The translations under genes were made by a program, and so were the position numbers. Below are positions 34,115-46,406 of a stretch of 64,000 nt of DNA, one piece after another (positions within the stretch are counted from its first letter, which is position 1; each line of letters opens with the position of its first letter). Location of the stretch: contig JAQNBH010000006.1 in assembly GCA_028752905.1 (NCBI GenBank), positions 25,161,811 to 25,225,810 on the forward strand. Reading direction: 5' to 3'. Under the pieces are notes generated by a model. That model was not told where the DNA came from. It ran no database searches and saw only the letters and a list, made by a program, of their open reading frames with translations. This DNA comes from Cladorhizidae sp. MBARI D1340-BT2 (lineage: Eukaryota; Porifera; Demospongiae; Poecilosclerida; Cladorhizidae).

Positions 34115-37100
34115 TTAAGTGGCACCCAATTCCCTGTCCCAACAACTGCCACATTTCCACTCCTCCTCCCGGTTGATGATGGCTGATGGTGGAATCTCTG
34201 TACATGATTGTTGGAACCATTTACTAAACTTGCTGCACTGTGCCACTGTGAGGGCACAGTCATGGGGTTGTCTGCAAACACAGATCAATGGTTCCCTGAG
34301 AACAATTTTGAGCTTCTTGCTTGTGGCTTCTCGTCGGCATCCTTGAACAGGGAATAGTTTGATGTGATATGTCTGGAATGATCTCATCAGGTGGGACCGC
34401 ATCTTTGTTTGATCAAATGTTATTGTTGATGGGTCCACACCATTGCATAATGCGGTTGCTACAGCAATGGCGAATAAACCACAGGCATCTCCAACCTGTT
34501 GATGCATGTATGGTTGCTGTATGGTCAGGTGGCTTCCTTGATATAATTCCATCCATGCCAGGCATTTTAGTGTATCCAGTTCTGCAATGATCCAACAACA
34601 GTAAGAACAAACAAACGAAACAACTATTAATTGTTTGTCGTGTATAACTACTATTTATTTCACAAGAATTGATTGAATGGTAACACGTACTGTACCTATT
34701 TTAGTGGGTTCGTTGTTGTACCATACGTGGGCATCTTGCCATTAATATTCAGCTGTTAATCATATTTAGGTGAAATTGACACTCTTGAAAGGCCCTGGTT
34801 CTTAATGTGATGCTTGAGTTGAGATACTATGCAAGTAAAAAATTGAGTATAGATTTCTAAGCTCACAACAGTAGTTATCAAGGAGCCCAATTTTTTAATC
34901 GAGAGGATTAAAATATAACAACACTGTTGGATCCAATGACATTATTCAATTTCCAATGCATGTCATAAAAGTTGTTGGAAATTGACAACAGTTAATTCTT
35001 GATCCACCTAATCAGAATGTGTAATTTTTTTTTATAGTTTAGCATGTAAAATATTATCATTCAAGTTATTTCTTACTGGTTCCTGCATAGAGGCTGTCAT
35101 ACACCCGCACAGTCCCCTTGGGCATTCCTATGCTGGACACACAGACCCAGTGGCCGCCAGTATTCATGATTTGGATATAATCCCAAACCGGAGTTCCAGT
35201 TATTGAGCCTCCACTTCCTGGTGCCACATACCCAATGGACTGGAAGCCACCCATCTTTGGAAACTGATTGCGAAGTAGATCCTGCGCCTCATCTATGTGT
35301 GTGTCCTCTAGCCATGCTTCAGACAGCAGAATTATTAAAAAGTCACCAGGAAATTTTCTGTAATGGACAGGTGGTTTGCAAGGCAAGGGTTTTCCAAGCA
35401 TTCTAGGCACAACTTGTGTAACACTGGTTACAACACAGTCTGATGTTGGCTCACTAGAGAGAGGTGTGTTTCTATCAGGTGGTGGGAGGACTAGACTATC
35501 TTTCTTAGTCTGTCGAATGATTAGGCACTGCCTCTTATCTGGACTCCCAGGGGAGGAAGCTGTATCACTCAACTCATCAGATGGTCCAGGGTTGTTCGAA
35601 CTGGTGTTGTGTGACTGGATGGAAGTTGGTATCTCATGTTGAACTGGTATCTCTCTAGTTAAGTAAGGCTTCAAGAGCCAGACATTAAACTTAACCTTCA
35701 TAATGTTTTGGTTGTTATCCTGCAGTGTGCAGAGTCCTTTGGGTGAGACATGAACGATTACATAGGGTTCCAACCAGTCCTGCACCAGCCTGTCTCCTTT
35801 TCTGGATACCTTCCTTGCATTCCTCTTTTAAGGACATAATCATCTATGATGGTCAACACGTTAATAATATAAAATTAAAAACATCCAGTAAAGGTCGAGC
35901 TATAGATAAAAAATATATCACAAAAAACAGACAAGGACATTCTAACATTTATCAAAACTCGGAAATACATATATCCAGAAAATTTTATTATTCTTAGCCT
36001 TTCGATTTTTTCTCAGAAACAACAATGGGACTCTAATTTGATTCAGCTTATATAAAGGCACACATTAAAGGTACACATTAATTCATAAAAACATACCTAT
36101 TGCCGTTTGTAGCTTCTTTTTTGCTTGGAATCGAAATAAGCTTTATGCTTTGCTTTAGCTTCTTCAATTTTCAACCGTATCTTCTCATATGTACCTATGT
36201 GATTACAAAATAAAACAGATCTGTAAAATGATTTTTGGGGAGTGCATCAAACATTTTCATTCAACTATTTGTCCACCATTTTTTGTTTTGTTACAAAAAA
36301 GTGTCAGCAATTTCATGTCATATATTTATGTTTGCCAGTCAGTTTTGTTCTTACATCTGCCACATGCTTCTCCAAATTATATTGTATGTCTTCAGGAGAC
36401 ATAGTGAGTGAGATGTTTTCATAGAGAAGCTCCTGCTCATTCTCATGTTCTGCATTATTGATGGCTATGGAACCCCTAGCTGTTCGGTAGAACATCAACA
36501 CAAATGTCTGTTGCTTTGTTGAAGACTGGACACTTGTATTGATACCATAAGTTGTGGGGAGTACATATCTACATAAGTACAAAACATCATACATAGAAAT
36601 CATAACTACAAGCAGCACATTCAAGGTATATGCATCCTTTAGCTGAAGGCTTACACCAAAAACCATGTTTATATTTTTATTGTATAAGAATTTGGAAAAT
36701 AATATACCGTATTGCTACAATGTGCAATTTAGAGATTTTGAGCTCCATAAATGTATAATGCGCTCTTAGTTTTGCGTTTTATAATAAGTACCACTAATTA
36801 TAACAAGATCGGTTGGCACTTTTCTGCGCACTATCCTGACTATCCAGTACCCTCTGCACATTTTCACATTTTCGTTTGCTCTCCTGATACATCTGATCGA
36901 TTCCTGCATCTTCACTAGTAGGCAAGGATTGTTTGAAGCACATTCGAATGGTCACACTGTAGTCAGCTTCTTTCTCGCTAGTAAACCGTCTGGCTTTTGG
37001 CTGCAATATGCACGCGGAATGTTTTGTGCGATAAAAAAGATTGCGAGATGTTTTACGAATAACAATGCAATCGCAAAACTTAATCAAATTTTGTAGCAAT

Positions 37101-37986
37101 ACGGTAGCAATAACTACTATTTTTTATGCCTTTTCATAATTTTATATGTGTGTGTGTGTGAGTGGGTTGGTGTTTCAGTGTGAGAGGATTCATTGGAGAG
37201 ATTCTGGTGAGATTTTCTGGGGTAATCACAGATTAGCATGAAATGTGATATTGCTATCTACTGGAAGGTGGTGGTAATAGTAGAAATCTCTCTATTAACA
37301 AACTGTCAATCTTGAAAAATAATTATTAAATATTGGTAGCTTACTTGTTCCAGTCAGATTGAGTATCGTTTGTATACTTGGACAGTGCCCTCTTAAGAGT
37401 TTGATTAGTCCGCTCATCTTGGCCATTGCTCTGAGGGTGATATACCGAACATACCATCTGCTTCACTCCAAAAGCAGTCAAGACAACATCATTGAGCTGA
37501 GTTATCAAATAAGTTCACACAAACAGAACATTACTCTACATGAATATTTATCAAAAGGAAGCAGGAGGAAATTTCCAGATAATCAAGACTGAAGTTGCTA
37601 ATAAAGTTATCTTAAATTGTGTTAAGTCTGCCTTGTACTCAATAGTCTAACTTTGCTCTTGTAAACAAATCCAACACATTTTCCTTGATTAATTTTCACT
37701 TCTCAGACCACATACATGTCATTTCATGAACACAGATGGCAACAGTTTTATTAAGTTAGTTACCTGGTTTATAAATTCATGCCCCTGATCCATTATAATT
37801 TTTTGGGGAGGACCATAACTGTAGATGAGCTCGAGTAGAATGCTTGCAACATCACCAGCTGACTTGGACTTGATTGGCCGAGCAAATACCCACTTGGTAA
37901 AGAGATCTGTAACAGTGCAGACATATATATGGCCTTCGTCTGTGGCCGCAAATTGACCAATGAGGTCTATACCCAAAATCTCCCAT
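34115..37986 (-). CDS. Ginger-type integrase with Ulp1 protease and PHD-like finger
   Basis: I model six exons: 37764-37986, 37345-37496, 36355-36568, 36097-36194, 35077-35824 and 34115-34581. Exons 1-3 join in phase and give a gypsy-type integrase core with GIDLIG, IIMDQGHEF and QSNGQDERTN supplying the D, D and E, then INTSVQSSTK. Exon 5 holds VSRKGDRLVQDWLEPY..FNVWLLKPYL, a GPY/F-like module. It is followed by a Ser/Pro-rich linker and the first half of a Ulp1 (C48) protease: His in GGHWVCVSS and Asp in VYDSLYAG. Exon 6, in phase, adds Gln in QQVGDACGLFAIA's lead-in and the nucleophile Cys, then CVCRQPHDC..WFQQSC..WKCGSC, a PHD-like finger with His replaced by Gln. Exon 4 has a phase problem and ends in TAG. 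The architecture matches Ginger1 transposases with Ulp1 domains. The upstream zinc module was not found. Confidence 0.8.
36707..37104. mobile_element. Small TA-flanked transposon inside an intron
   Basis: Exact inverted ends CCGTATTGCTACAA (36707-36720 and reversed at 37091-37104) are flanked by TA on both sides, as in Tc1/mariner-type insertion. It lies in the intron between exons 2 and 3 of the integrase-Ulp1 gene. A 101-codon minus-strand frame fills most of it but is not recognisable as a transposase. Confidence 0.72.
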
Positions 37987-37989
37987 CTG

Positions 37990-39030
37990 TAAGTATTTGC
38001 TACATAATTTTAAGAAAATCAGATGTGCCTGTAATTACCTGATTTTAAGCATTTTAATTATTATATTATAGTGCATAAGATTTGGATTGGTAAAGGATTA
38101 TCTAACCTGTTTATTAAAATTAACCCAAAAATTATTCAATTTAATCGGTGTATATATGTAGCATCAAAATTCCCCTAAGTACTAACTTGTCCAATATCAG
38201 ACCTATTCATGCAGCCTAAAAGTTTAGGCTTCTCTTGCCAGCAATTTAATATGCGTTAGCACTCTCATGTAGGCACTCTCATGTAGGTTTGGCAGGTCAG
38301 AGATCATTCAGCAACAAACTAAAACTTGCCATATACTCGATTCTATACCTATACAGACCCTAAAAAAAGTATGTCGCAAAAATCGTTCCAACAATATAGC
38401 ACACAGAAGCACAGTTCTCCAAACTAAAAAAAAGTCGGAAAAATGACACGTAAAATCATCATCATCATCATCATTATCATAATCATCATCATCATCATCT
38501 TATTGGCTGCATAGATTTCATTTATTTTTATGCCATTTTGTAGAGCGCTATCTGGGAAGGTGCCTTTTGGTGTCGCTTTAGAGAGCTAAAAAAAAAAAGT
38601 TGATTTTTGCATATATAGTTCGTCTAAGATGCCATCTTTGAACGGCGTGCGCAACCCAAATTGCTCGATCCTTTACCAAATCGCTGTGTTAGATGCAGTG
38701 GATTGAGGGTATGGCTTTTGCAGTGAAGAATCAAAGAAGGATTGCTGAATGTAGTTACTGATGGCGGAAGCATTTTAGGATTGTTCCTTATGGCATTCTA
38801 AACCACTGGACCAATCTGTCCCAAACTTGTCATGCATGCATACCAACTTGACCTGGGAAGTAACCTGGGCTAGGTCTGACCAGGACACTCCTCTTCGTGT
38901 GGGCATTGCAGGCATATATAGCATCAAAACAGTATTCCAATTCACGAAAGCTTTAAAATATATTGGGAACAAGTAATATGTAAATTTTTTTAAATAAATT
39001 AAAGGACATATAGGGTTGGCTTTGATATTG
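37990..39030. other. Intergenic, with (ATC)n
   Basis: An ATC microsatellite lies at 38457-38500. I looked here for an integrase zinc-module exon and found none. Confidence 0.5.
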
Positions 39031-39032
39031 TG

Positions 39033-39355
39033 CTGTCGTAACAATCACTCCATAACTGCCTCCACACCACCATAAACTTCAGCAATAATATATTCTTGGA
39101 TAACAATCCCTACATTACTGCGGACAGCAAAATTGTGATAAATAACTGATGCTATATAGCAGCACATTTTCTTAGCTATAAATCTCTTCATACCTTATGT
39201 TAGAGTAATCTGGATTTTATCATATTTGTGACGTCCCTTGTGGTTGTGGAGGTAGTAATATAGTACAAGAATATATTATTATTGCTGAAGTTTATAATTA
39301 TTTGTGAGGTCATTGTGGTTGTGTGGAGGCAGTAATGGAATGATTGTTATGACAG
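39033..39355. mobile_element. Foldback/MITE-like element
   Basis: The left arm (39033-39098: CTGTCGTAACAATCACTCCA.., GCCTCCACAC, CTTCAGCAATAATATATTC) is repeated inverted at 39265-39355 with about 85% agreement by eye. A further partial arm is at 39228-39268. No coding capacity and no clear TSD. Confidence 0.65.
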
Positions 39356-39433
39356 TCTAGCAATCTTATATTTCCCCAGTTGGGACTAACATATTTCCAA
39401 TGGGCATCTTTTCTATCATTTGCACATCATTGC

Positions 39434-42061
39434 TCAGTACTGACCCTGGATTAGAAATATTAAAAGGTCTAAAATTGTTTTACTTTGCTTATTTCTGATA
39501 TCACTCTCTGTGCAATGAGGTTCACTACAGTGAGGGACAGATGGTGAGGAGTGTTCAGCAGAGCTTGGATCATCTGAACAAGGTAGAGGAGTAGAACTTT
39601 TGTCTGCTGATACACGTTCCATAGGCTCAGTTTCATTGATCAAGTCTGCGATATCTTCCCTGTCCGTACCCCAATTCGTATGGACTACACTTCATCGTTT
39701 CATGAACACATGTATTCAGTTGATCTAGTTGTATACACACACACACACAAAGCAGAGATGACCAAGTATGTGAAGTTCATGTTGCCATCAGGATGCCAGT
39801 ATTAGGCATATTAGTACTACAATGGCTGTACTAAACACTCGTCCATAACCTATCAATAACCATTACCATGAAAAGTTCAGCTATATTACATATTTATGGT
39901 ATCTTCTTTTATAGTATCATACAGTCACCAATTATAGTTGTTTATGATCACTATTGTTTATGAATCACTATTATGAAAATCAAACTTACACTGAATTTCT
40001 GGTAACCAATGTGACCATGCCATATCACATTCATTCTTTTCAAACCGACATGCAAGAAGTTCTTCAACTTTAGCATTTGCACGTTCCACTAGACCCTGTG
40101 ATTGAGGGTGTCTTGGTCGACCGTTTATGATGGTGGCTTTCCCCGGCCAGGTCTTCACCAGTTTGTCTATGATATGATTGACAAATTCTCTTCCGTTATC
40201 AGATTGGAATATCTATACATAGGAACACTCAAGCATGCTGTAACCATTAATAATCAATTATGGGTCACACAACCTTGGGAACACCGAAATATGCAAAAAC
40301 ACGACTGGACAAGTTTTTAGCCACTTCAATTGCACTCTTGTGCTCAAGAGCAAACAGTACATGGAATTTGGACCAATGATCCATGTAGTGGCCAATCCAG
40401 TTATGGCGGTCGTCTGGTCTATGTCGCATGTCAATCAAATCCATCTAACTAAGACGATGCTAAATACCAACATATTTGGTACTAATAATATTACCTGTCC
40501 TCGAGTCATAAATCCAGAAGAAATGATAGGTTTAAGTGTGGGGCACTGTTGGTTTGTGGCTTCTGAAGGTTAATCACACTACATAATTGAACGTACTTCT
40601 CCACCACAGATCTTGGTAGACACGCATAGTTCGAAGAAATCTAGAGGGAGTATGGTGAAGACAGAGAATTGAATTACCTTTGATAACCAAAACAGATCAC
40701 TATTATAAAATGTCGCTGGTTGTTTACCACATACTAAAACAACAGGATTAACCCATGGGTAATTAGATATTCACATTAAAAAGCTGAGAGGTGGATGCTT
40801 GCTGTATCTAGTGGATGAAACGGACAATGTAAATCTAAATGCACACACCCATGTTTTTGCTACTATTAGAAGGATGTAGGTCAAACCGATATAAAATAGG
40901 AAATAGGTGAAACATAAGGATTCATAACATCCAAACGTCAACATACTTCATATCGAGTGTTTTATGTTGTGTCCAAAATGTAACTTGCTGTGTGTTCCAA
41001 TTTTTCAATAAAAGTGAATTGTAGGTTACTACTACAATAGTAGTGTTTTACTCATATGCTGCGCTGCACTGTCCTTGGACTCAATTGAATTTGGATATGA
41101 CAAATTGTATGTTTGCACTTACCAAAACCATATAAAAGTTAGAGATAGCAACCTTATGTCAGGACCTCAATTCAAATATTCATGGTCACCTGATTAAAAA
41201 CATTTTATGGTTGACATGAGCTATACCCATATTATGCACAGCTTATATAACTGACAGTCAGTCACAATTTTCAATCTCACGTGCAATCTTTAGGTGCTCA
41301 ACCAGTAGAGCTACACTGTACCTACAATATTTGAGTGCCAAAATGAGAGCATGCATCAAGGGCTACATTTCAAACACAAGATCACATGCATAGAATCTGT
41401 TTTTATATAGAAATGATAGACATTCTGTACCTCGGCTAGAGCCTATTATAGCCCAAATGACCTTGAACATCACAGTGCACTCTATTCAAAATAGTATGAA
41501 ACTCTTCAATATAAGCCACTCTCCGATAATGACCAAGGATGGAGGAGTCATTCTCATCCTGAAAAAAAGATTAGATTAAAATGACACCGTATAACTGCGA
41601 TTCAGTAAAGCATCTGGCTCATGAAGCGAATGGCTACTGGATTTCAATCAATTAAACAAAGTTTTGTCTTTGTTATTATCATCCATGCCTATAGATTGGC
41701 ACTTGTCTTGTGGCTTTAAACTTATAAAATAAGGAGACCTGTCTAACAACAAAATATGTCTCACTAAATATATCACTGGCTATATGGGTTTAATCACCTT
41801 TTTCTTTGCTGGTATACAAAGTACATCCTTAAGCCCAAGAGCAGGGTACTCCAAAAGTTAAAAACATTTTTGTTTCACCCAAAAATTGAATTTAGGATCA
41901 CTGTTCGCCATCTCCCCTTTCAGAAATTTGACAACAGCTTGTCCCTTTGTTCTTGATATGGTTTTGCTTCCAAGGTTCCTTCCAGAAAGAAAGGTTTGCT
42001 GAACATTAATCATCATAGGCATTCTCTCCTTCCATTTCTCCTTCCTACAACCTCTTCCCAT
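39434..42061 (-). pseudogene. KRBA2/Ginger-like integrase gene, decayed
   Basis: Exons at 41798-42061, 41431-41558, 40495-40640, 40274-40444, 39990-40212 and about 39434-39715. They encode FLKGE..KFNFWVKQK, then VHCDVQGHLGYNRL (His pair of the zinc module), CSVINLQK (Cys pair with the second Cys changed to Ile), KPIISSGF, DLIDM (first Asp), QSDNGREF (second Asp), HPQSQGLVERAN (Glu) and TMKCSPYEL. These are hallmarks of the KRBA2/SCAND3-type gypsy-like integrases. Exons 40274-40444 and 39990-40212 join exactly in phase. Damage: TAA in FxLLEYPALG, TAG after GYNRL, a 2-base insertion at about 40542 and a frameshift at about 39655. It lies head to tail upstream of the integrase-Ulp1 gene. Confidence 0.8.
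40449..40828. repeat. About 380-bp duplication, copy 1
   Basis: Nearly identical to 47932-48308, with only a few base changes plus a 2-base indel. It contains the zinc-module exon of the integrase pseudogene and its upstream intron sequence. Confidence 0.93.
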
Positions 42062-43925
42062 GTGGGAGCAAACTTGTTTTGATCTAATTGGTGATCAGGT
42101 ATTGGCTTTCGCGATCCTAGGATTGAGCAAATTCCAGGTTTGCGGGTAACATATATATTGTAATTGGCGAGATGCAACAATTGCCTTCAAGCAGTATATA
42201 GAAAGGCAGTGCCACAAGTGTTCTGTGGAGTAGTACTGACACAATGGTCCGGGCATTGTGGTAATAAATATTATTAACCCTGTGCATTTATACTTTGAGA
42301 CATCAGCAAAACGTTGTCTCAATGTTTACAAAAATGCCTATGATCATATTTTTTTATAAAATATAATACTCTCTTGCTTTATGGTTAGTATAGGTAGATC
42401 TTCATTATCTTTCATGCAATTAAAGATAGTTCTTGTAGCATTGGTTGCACATATCACAAGAATCAATATTTGCATAATACTTACAGGTCCCCAGCATCCT
42501 TCTCTGTATACTCAAGTCATTATTCTCAATAGCTCATCCAAACACTGATGACGGATGTAGTGTTCTATTTTTTTACAAGCTAGAATGCTGAATTATAATT
42601 TTTTTTACTGCATATATCTTGGAATCATCTTCCCTCATAAACTTCAGCAACTTATAAGAATTCCTATCACTATGGTCGTTGTGGCTGCTGATTCCAAATC
42701 CCTGTCTTGGAAAGAATTCGAGGAATGATGGTTTAGTAGCCATTGCTAAGAACTGCTAAGCATCTCACTTAAATTGCGTGTTGTTGTGCAGGTAGCTAAT
42801 ACTACACAGAATGCTTGTGATACTGCATCTGTTTATGCTGCTTGTAGGAAACTATTGCATATTTCCATATACATAACTACAAGTAATAATTACCTACCTG
42901 ACTGTATGCTTGCATAAAGATATAAATATTATCCAGTTAGCAATTCCATTCTTATTTACAGAGCATTAGAGATTCAAGCCTTCATGGACTATCCTTGTCA
43001 CAACTGTCAAGCAAAGATAACAGGGCACTCGACCTTCAAAATTAAGCCACTGCTAAGAAAGGAACTAAGTCGTCTGGAATGATCCTAACACTGTCTTTTT
43101 CAAAAAGGTTGCTTGGGCAAAAAAATTAACTTGGTTGTGAGGCTCGTTATGGAAAGGCAAGGATCCAGATCTAGTAGAAGCACTAGAAACATGTTAAGCA
43201 ATATTGCCAGCCATATTAACGCTTTCACCGTCGACTTCATTTTGAGATTTTGACCTATCTTTACTTTAATTTTTGTATCTGATCATTGGTTCAGAAAAGT
43301 CCCCAGCAACCGCATATCACATGATTGACAAAGAGTTACTGATCAACTTGGTGATAAATGTGTTGCCTAGCAACCAAACCACAAACAATTTTTTGATTAG
43401 AATACTTTTTATCACTGCATTTATCGACTATTACAAGTATACTTTATGGTTTTTCAGATCAAATACTAAAATATGGTCGCTTATCGAACTGCAAACAGCA
43501 TATAATCTGAAAAATGTACATTTTTTGGCATAATTTATGAATATTGAATGCCCTAATTTTTCTATTTTGCAGGATATAGCCATGTTTGTCAGTCTATAAG
43601 AGTATTGACTGTTGTCAAGCACCACGAGGAAGGTCTGGCTGTATTGAAAGTTGAAAATTTCAAGATGTTGCAGAAAGGCACAATAAAGCAAAGACTCATC
43701 AAGAAAACATACGTGTACTACACATGTCTGCATGCATAAATGATAAAGAAAAGAAGTATACATGTACATGCCTAACACATGTACATACTACAAAAGCAAT
43801 ACAAAGAAAATCTCGAAGAGAAAAGGAAGCTAGTGCGAGTAGTCAGAGAGTGTGTGGAATTCCCTGAAGCATGTCCTTCCACGCACAGCACAAAGGCTAA
43901 TACCACAAAGAGAGCAGTGACAAAA
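42062..43925. other. No supported gene
   Basis: AT-rich; frames at 43273-43533 and 43431-43778 have no recognisable motif or splice context. Confidence 0.45.
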
Positions 43926-43938
43926 GGTCTTGTGCCTC

Positions 43939-44790
43939 TTACCTCTGGCCTCGACTTCTTCCTTGGCCTTTTCCTCTTCCTTGGCCTTTTCCTCTTCCTT
44001 GGCTTTTTCCTCTTCCTTGGCCTTTTCCTCTTCCTTGGCCTTCCTTGGCCTTTACCTCTTCTTTGGCTTTTTCCTCTTCCTTGGCCTTTTCCTCTTCCTT
44101 GGCCTTTTCCTCTTCCTTGGCTTTTTCCTCTTCCTTGGCCTTTTCCTCGGCCTCGGAATCCAACACGCCCCCTGTCTCAGCGATCAGAAGGTAACAGTGA
44201 TACTTCTGAGTCAGAAGATGGAACTACATCAAATGAAGGAGAAGATGGTAGGAGAGATTGTAGGAGCAGTTGGGGGCGAGTTTGCAGGACCACTCGGAGG
44301 AGAGTTTGCAGGATCACTCAGAGATTCAGCAGATTCAAGATCAGTGGCTAAACCTATATAAAAGATTATTATTATGAACTTTACAACCTAGTGAACTTTA
44401 TAACTAGGAACTTTATAACCTAGTGATATATATTTCTGGCTTATTATGTCTCTTGATAGCTCAAATATTATATTCCATTCTATAGATATCTACTCATACT
44501 TACCAAGCAACTTATACTATTCATCAGGAGTCATAAAAGCTCCATCAGAAGCACTGGCACTTGAAGTGTTTGGTCCAACATCCTGAGGAGTTGAAGTTAA
44601 AGCTCTGGACAAAAAGCTGCCAACTCCTTAGGGTCTAATACCTCATCACCAAGGAAGGAAGACACTTGACCTTCATCATCTTCATCTCTATCATAGTCAG
44701 AGAGGTCGAAACCGCCATCAAACAACAGCTCTAACACGCGAGCACGATCAAATATTTCAGCCATTATTTTGCTTGAATTCAAAATTGTTT
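43939..44790 (-). pseudogene. Transposase-like N-terminus, acidic then RG-rich (piggyBac-like?)
   Basis: The first exon starts MAEIFDRARVLELLFDGGFD (about 44764) and is acidic. After a frameshift it ends at a GTAAGT donor (about 44505). The second exon begins after AG near 44350, is Ser/Pro-rich with VPSSDSEVSLLPSD, and passes into a basic run of GRGKGQ repeats, then KAKEEE repeats. An acidic N-terminus followed by an RG-rich hook is common before the piggyBac core, but the core is not present. The frame is broken at least twice. Recognition is by style only. Confidence 0.35.
43950..44156. repeat. 18-bp coding-type minisatellite
   Basis: CCTTTTCCTCTTCCTTGG repeats about 11 times without a break in phase, giving K/E-rich or GRGKGQ-type translations on the minus strand and hydrophobic translations on the plus strand. 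Confidence 0.88.
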
Positions 44791-45014
44791 GACGTCACAG
44801 TTACCTACGTCCTACGGTTCTTAAATTTGTTGGTGAAATAGAACAGTCCATCATGCACATTTACGGTAAGTTTTGAATATGTAGAGTCAACGGTTGATGT
44901 TTAATAATTATTAACGCGACGGTCACTCAATCTCGCGCTTCTATGCGGTGAAGCGGTTAAAACACAAACACAGAATCTCCGACTACTTGTACTTTTCATT
45001 GCGCTGCCTGGCAC
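44791..45014. other. No supported gene
   Basis: Short interval without recognisable features. Confidence 0.4.
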
Positions 45015-45115
45015 CAGAATGTTAGCAGTTGAATCGGAATGGACTTCCCTGGCTGCTGGGGAGCCACTCTCGAGAACCTGAACTGAAGCCAAGACCACCA
45101 AGATCACCATATTTT
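45015..45115 (+). mobile_element. Penelope-like element 3' tail fragment
   Basis: Closely resembles 53685-53760, just behind the GIY-YIG frame (GGAATGGACTT.CCTGGCTGC, GAAGCCA.GACCACCA). Only the tail is present. Confidence 0.65.
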
Positions 45116-45588
45116 TTCTGTATTCAGTTATTTATCACAACCTTTTTGAAATAGAAAGCCAAAGTTTGTACTTGTCATCAATAGGAGCCTCTAGCCCTAG
45201 ATGCCTACTACTCTAACGCCCTAGCAGTTTTAGAACTTCTATAACTTTTGACAAACATCAGATGAAGAATTGCCAAGAAATATATATATACCATGAGATG
45301 TGTTTTTTATCTCTCATTTTTCTCAGCTAATGTTCATTGTGTATCAGTGTCAAGTTAAACAGAAACTTGGAGCTCTGGAGACTGATAATGTATTTAGGTT
45401 GTATGTGGTGAAAAATGGAAATCATTGACTTCTTTTAATATCATGTAATTCTGACAGTTTGTCCACCTGTTCTTTATATATGCACGCAATTTATTATTTA
45501 GAGGATCACGATACAGCTGTGATTTATTATCCCTACATATATAGTATGAATGCATTCTTGATTTATATTTTGATTACTGTAACTTTAG

Positions 45589-45754
45589 ACCCTGGATTGC
45601 CTACAAGTGCTGGTAGAAATATTGGGACATTAGAGGTCTTCCATTCAAAAGATCCATACAGGTGTATACTCTATTGTTGTATTTTCTTGATTTAATGAAT
45701 GTTTTATTTTTGAGACTCCATCCTTCCCTGATGAGCAAGCCAGTGAAAATCTCG
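45589..45754 (+). pseudogene. Small-exon module 1 (two exons)
   Basis: Exon a 45589-45661 (PGLPTSAG) and exon b 45715-45754 (PSFPDEQASENL) with AG and GT borders. Exon a is 2 bases longer than in module 5 and out of phase, so this copy is damaged. Confidence 0.6.
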
Positions 45755-46238
45755 GTAGGTGTAACTTACTTTGGAATACTGGATTTATTCAATCTGTTTA
45801 TTTTTCCATGTGGATAATTTTTACACAAATTGATCCATACAACAATAAACGTGCTTTCGTTAAATTAATCAACAAGCACGAAGGATTAAGAAGCACGAAG
45901 GTTATATTTTTCCTCAGGTTATCCAAGATAAAGGGAATTAATTTAGAAGTTCTATAATTTCAAGATGAAATATATGCCAAAGGAAATGCAACATGAAATA
46001 TTGTGTTCATATCCTATTTTTCTCAGCTCATGTTCAAAGATGTCAGTCAAGAAAGTAGGATTACTCTGACAATTTTTACATATGCTCTACAAAAACATGG
46101 GCAAGCATTCTTTTAAAACACAATGGGAAAAGTAGGTCCTAAAACTACACCACTCTAGTATGGCACCAAACATTGATTGTATTATCTTAGTATGCACACA
46201 GTATAAACGCATTCTAAAATGTCCCATTTTTTATCCAG

Positions 46239-46406
46239 GATTGCCTACAAATGATGTTCCTACTTTTGGCCTCTCAGGAGATGGTCTTCCAGCCATACTT
46301 GTGAGCCAATACTCTATTATATTGTTTTCTTGCTTATTTTAATGTGTTGCTTTGTTAATCCTACAGGCTCTATCCTTGACTGGTGAGCAAGCCTATGAAA
46401 TTCCTG
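46239..46406 (+). CDS. Small-exon module 2 (two exons)
   Basis: Exon a 46239-46300 encodes LPTNDVPTFGLSGDGLPAIL; exon b 46367-46406 encodes ALSLTGEQAYEIP. The intron before a is phase 1, between a and b phase 0, and after b phase 1, so the pair can be added or removed without shifting the frame. Both exons have AG before and GT after. The product is unknown. It pairs with module 6 (50500-50654), which has the same exon b ending QAYEIP. Confidence 0.6.

Noticed and set aside
43779..44361. Plus-strand frames of 143-190 codons with Leu/Phe or Pro/Trp repeats
   Set aside because: Driven by the 18-bp repeat; the minus strand has better flanking coding signals.
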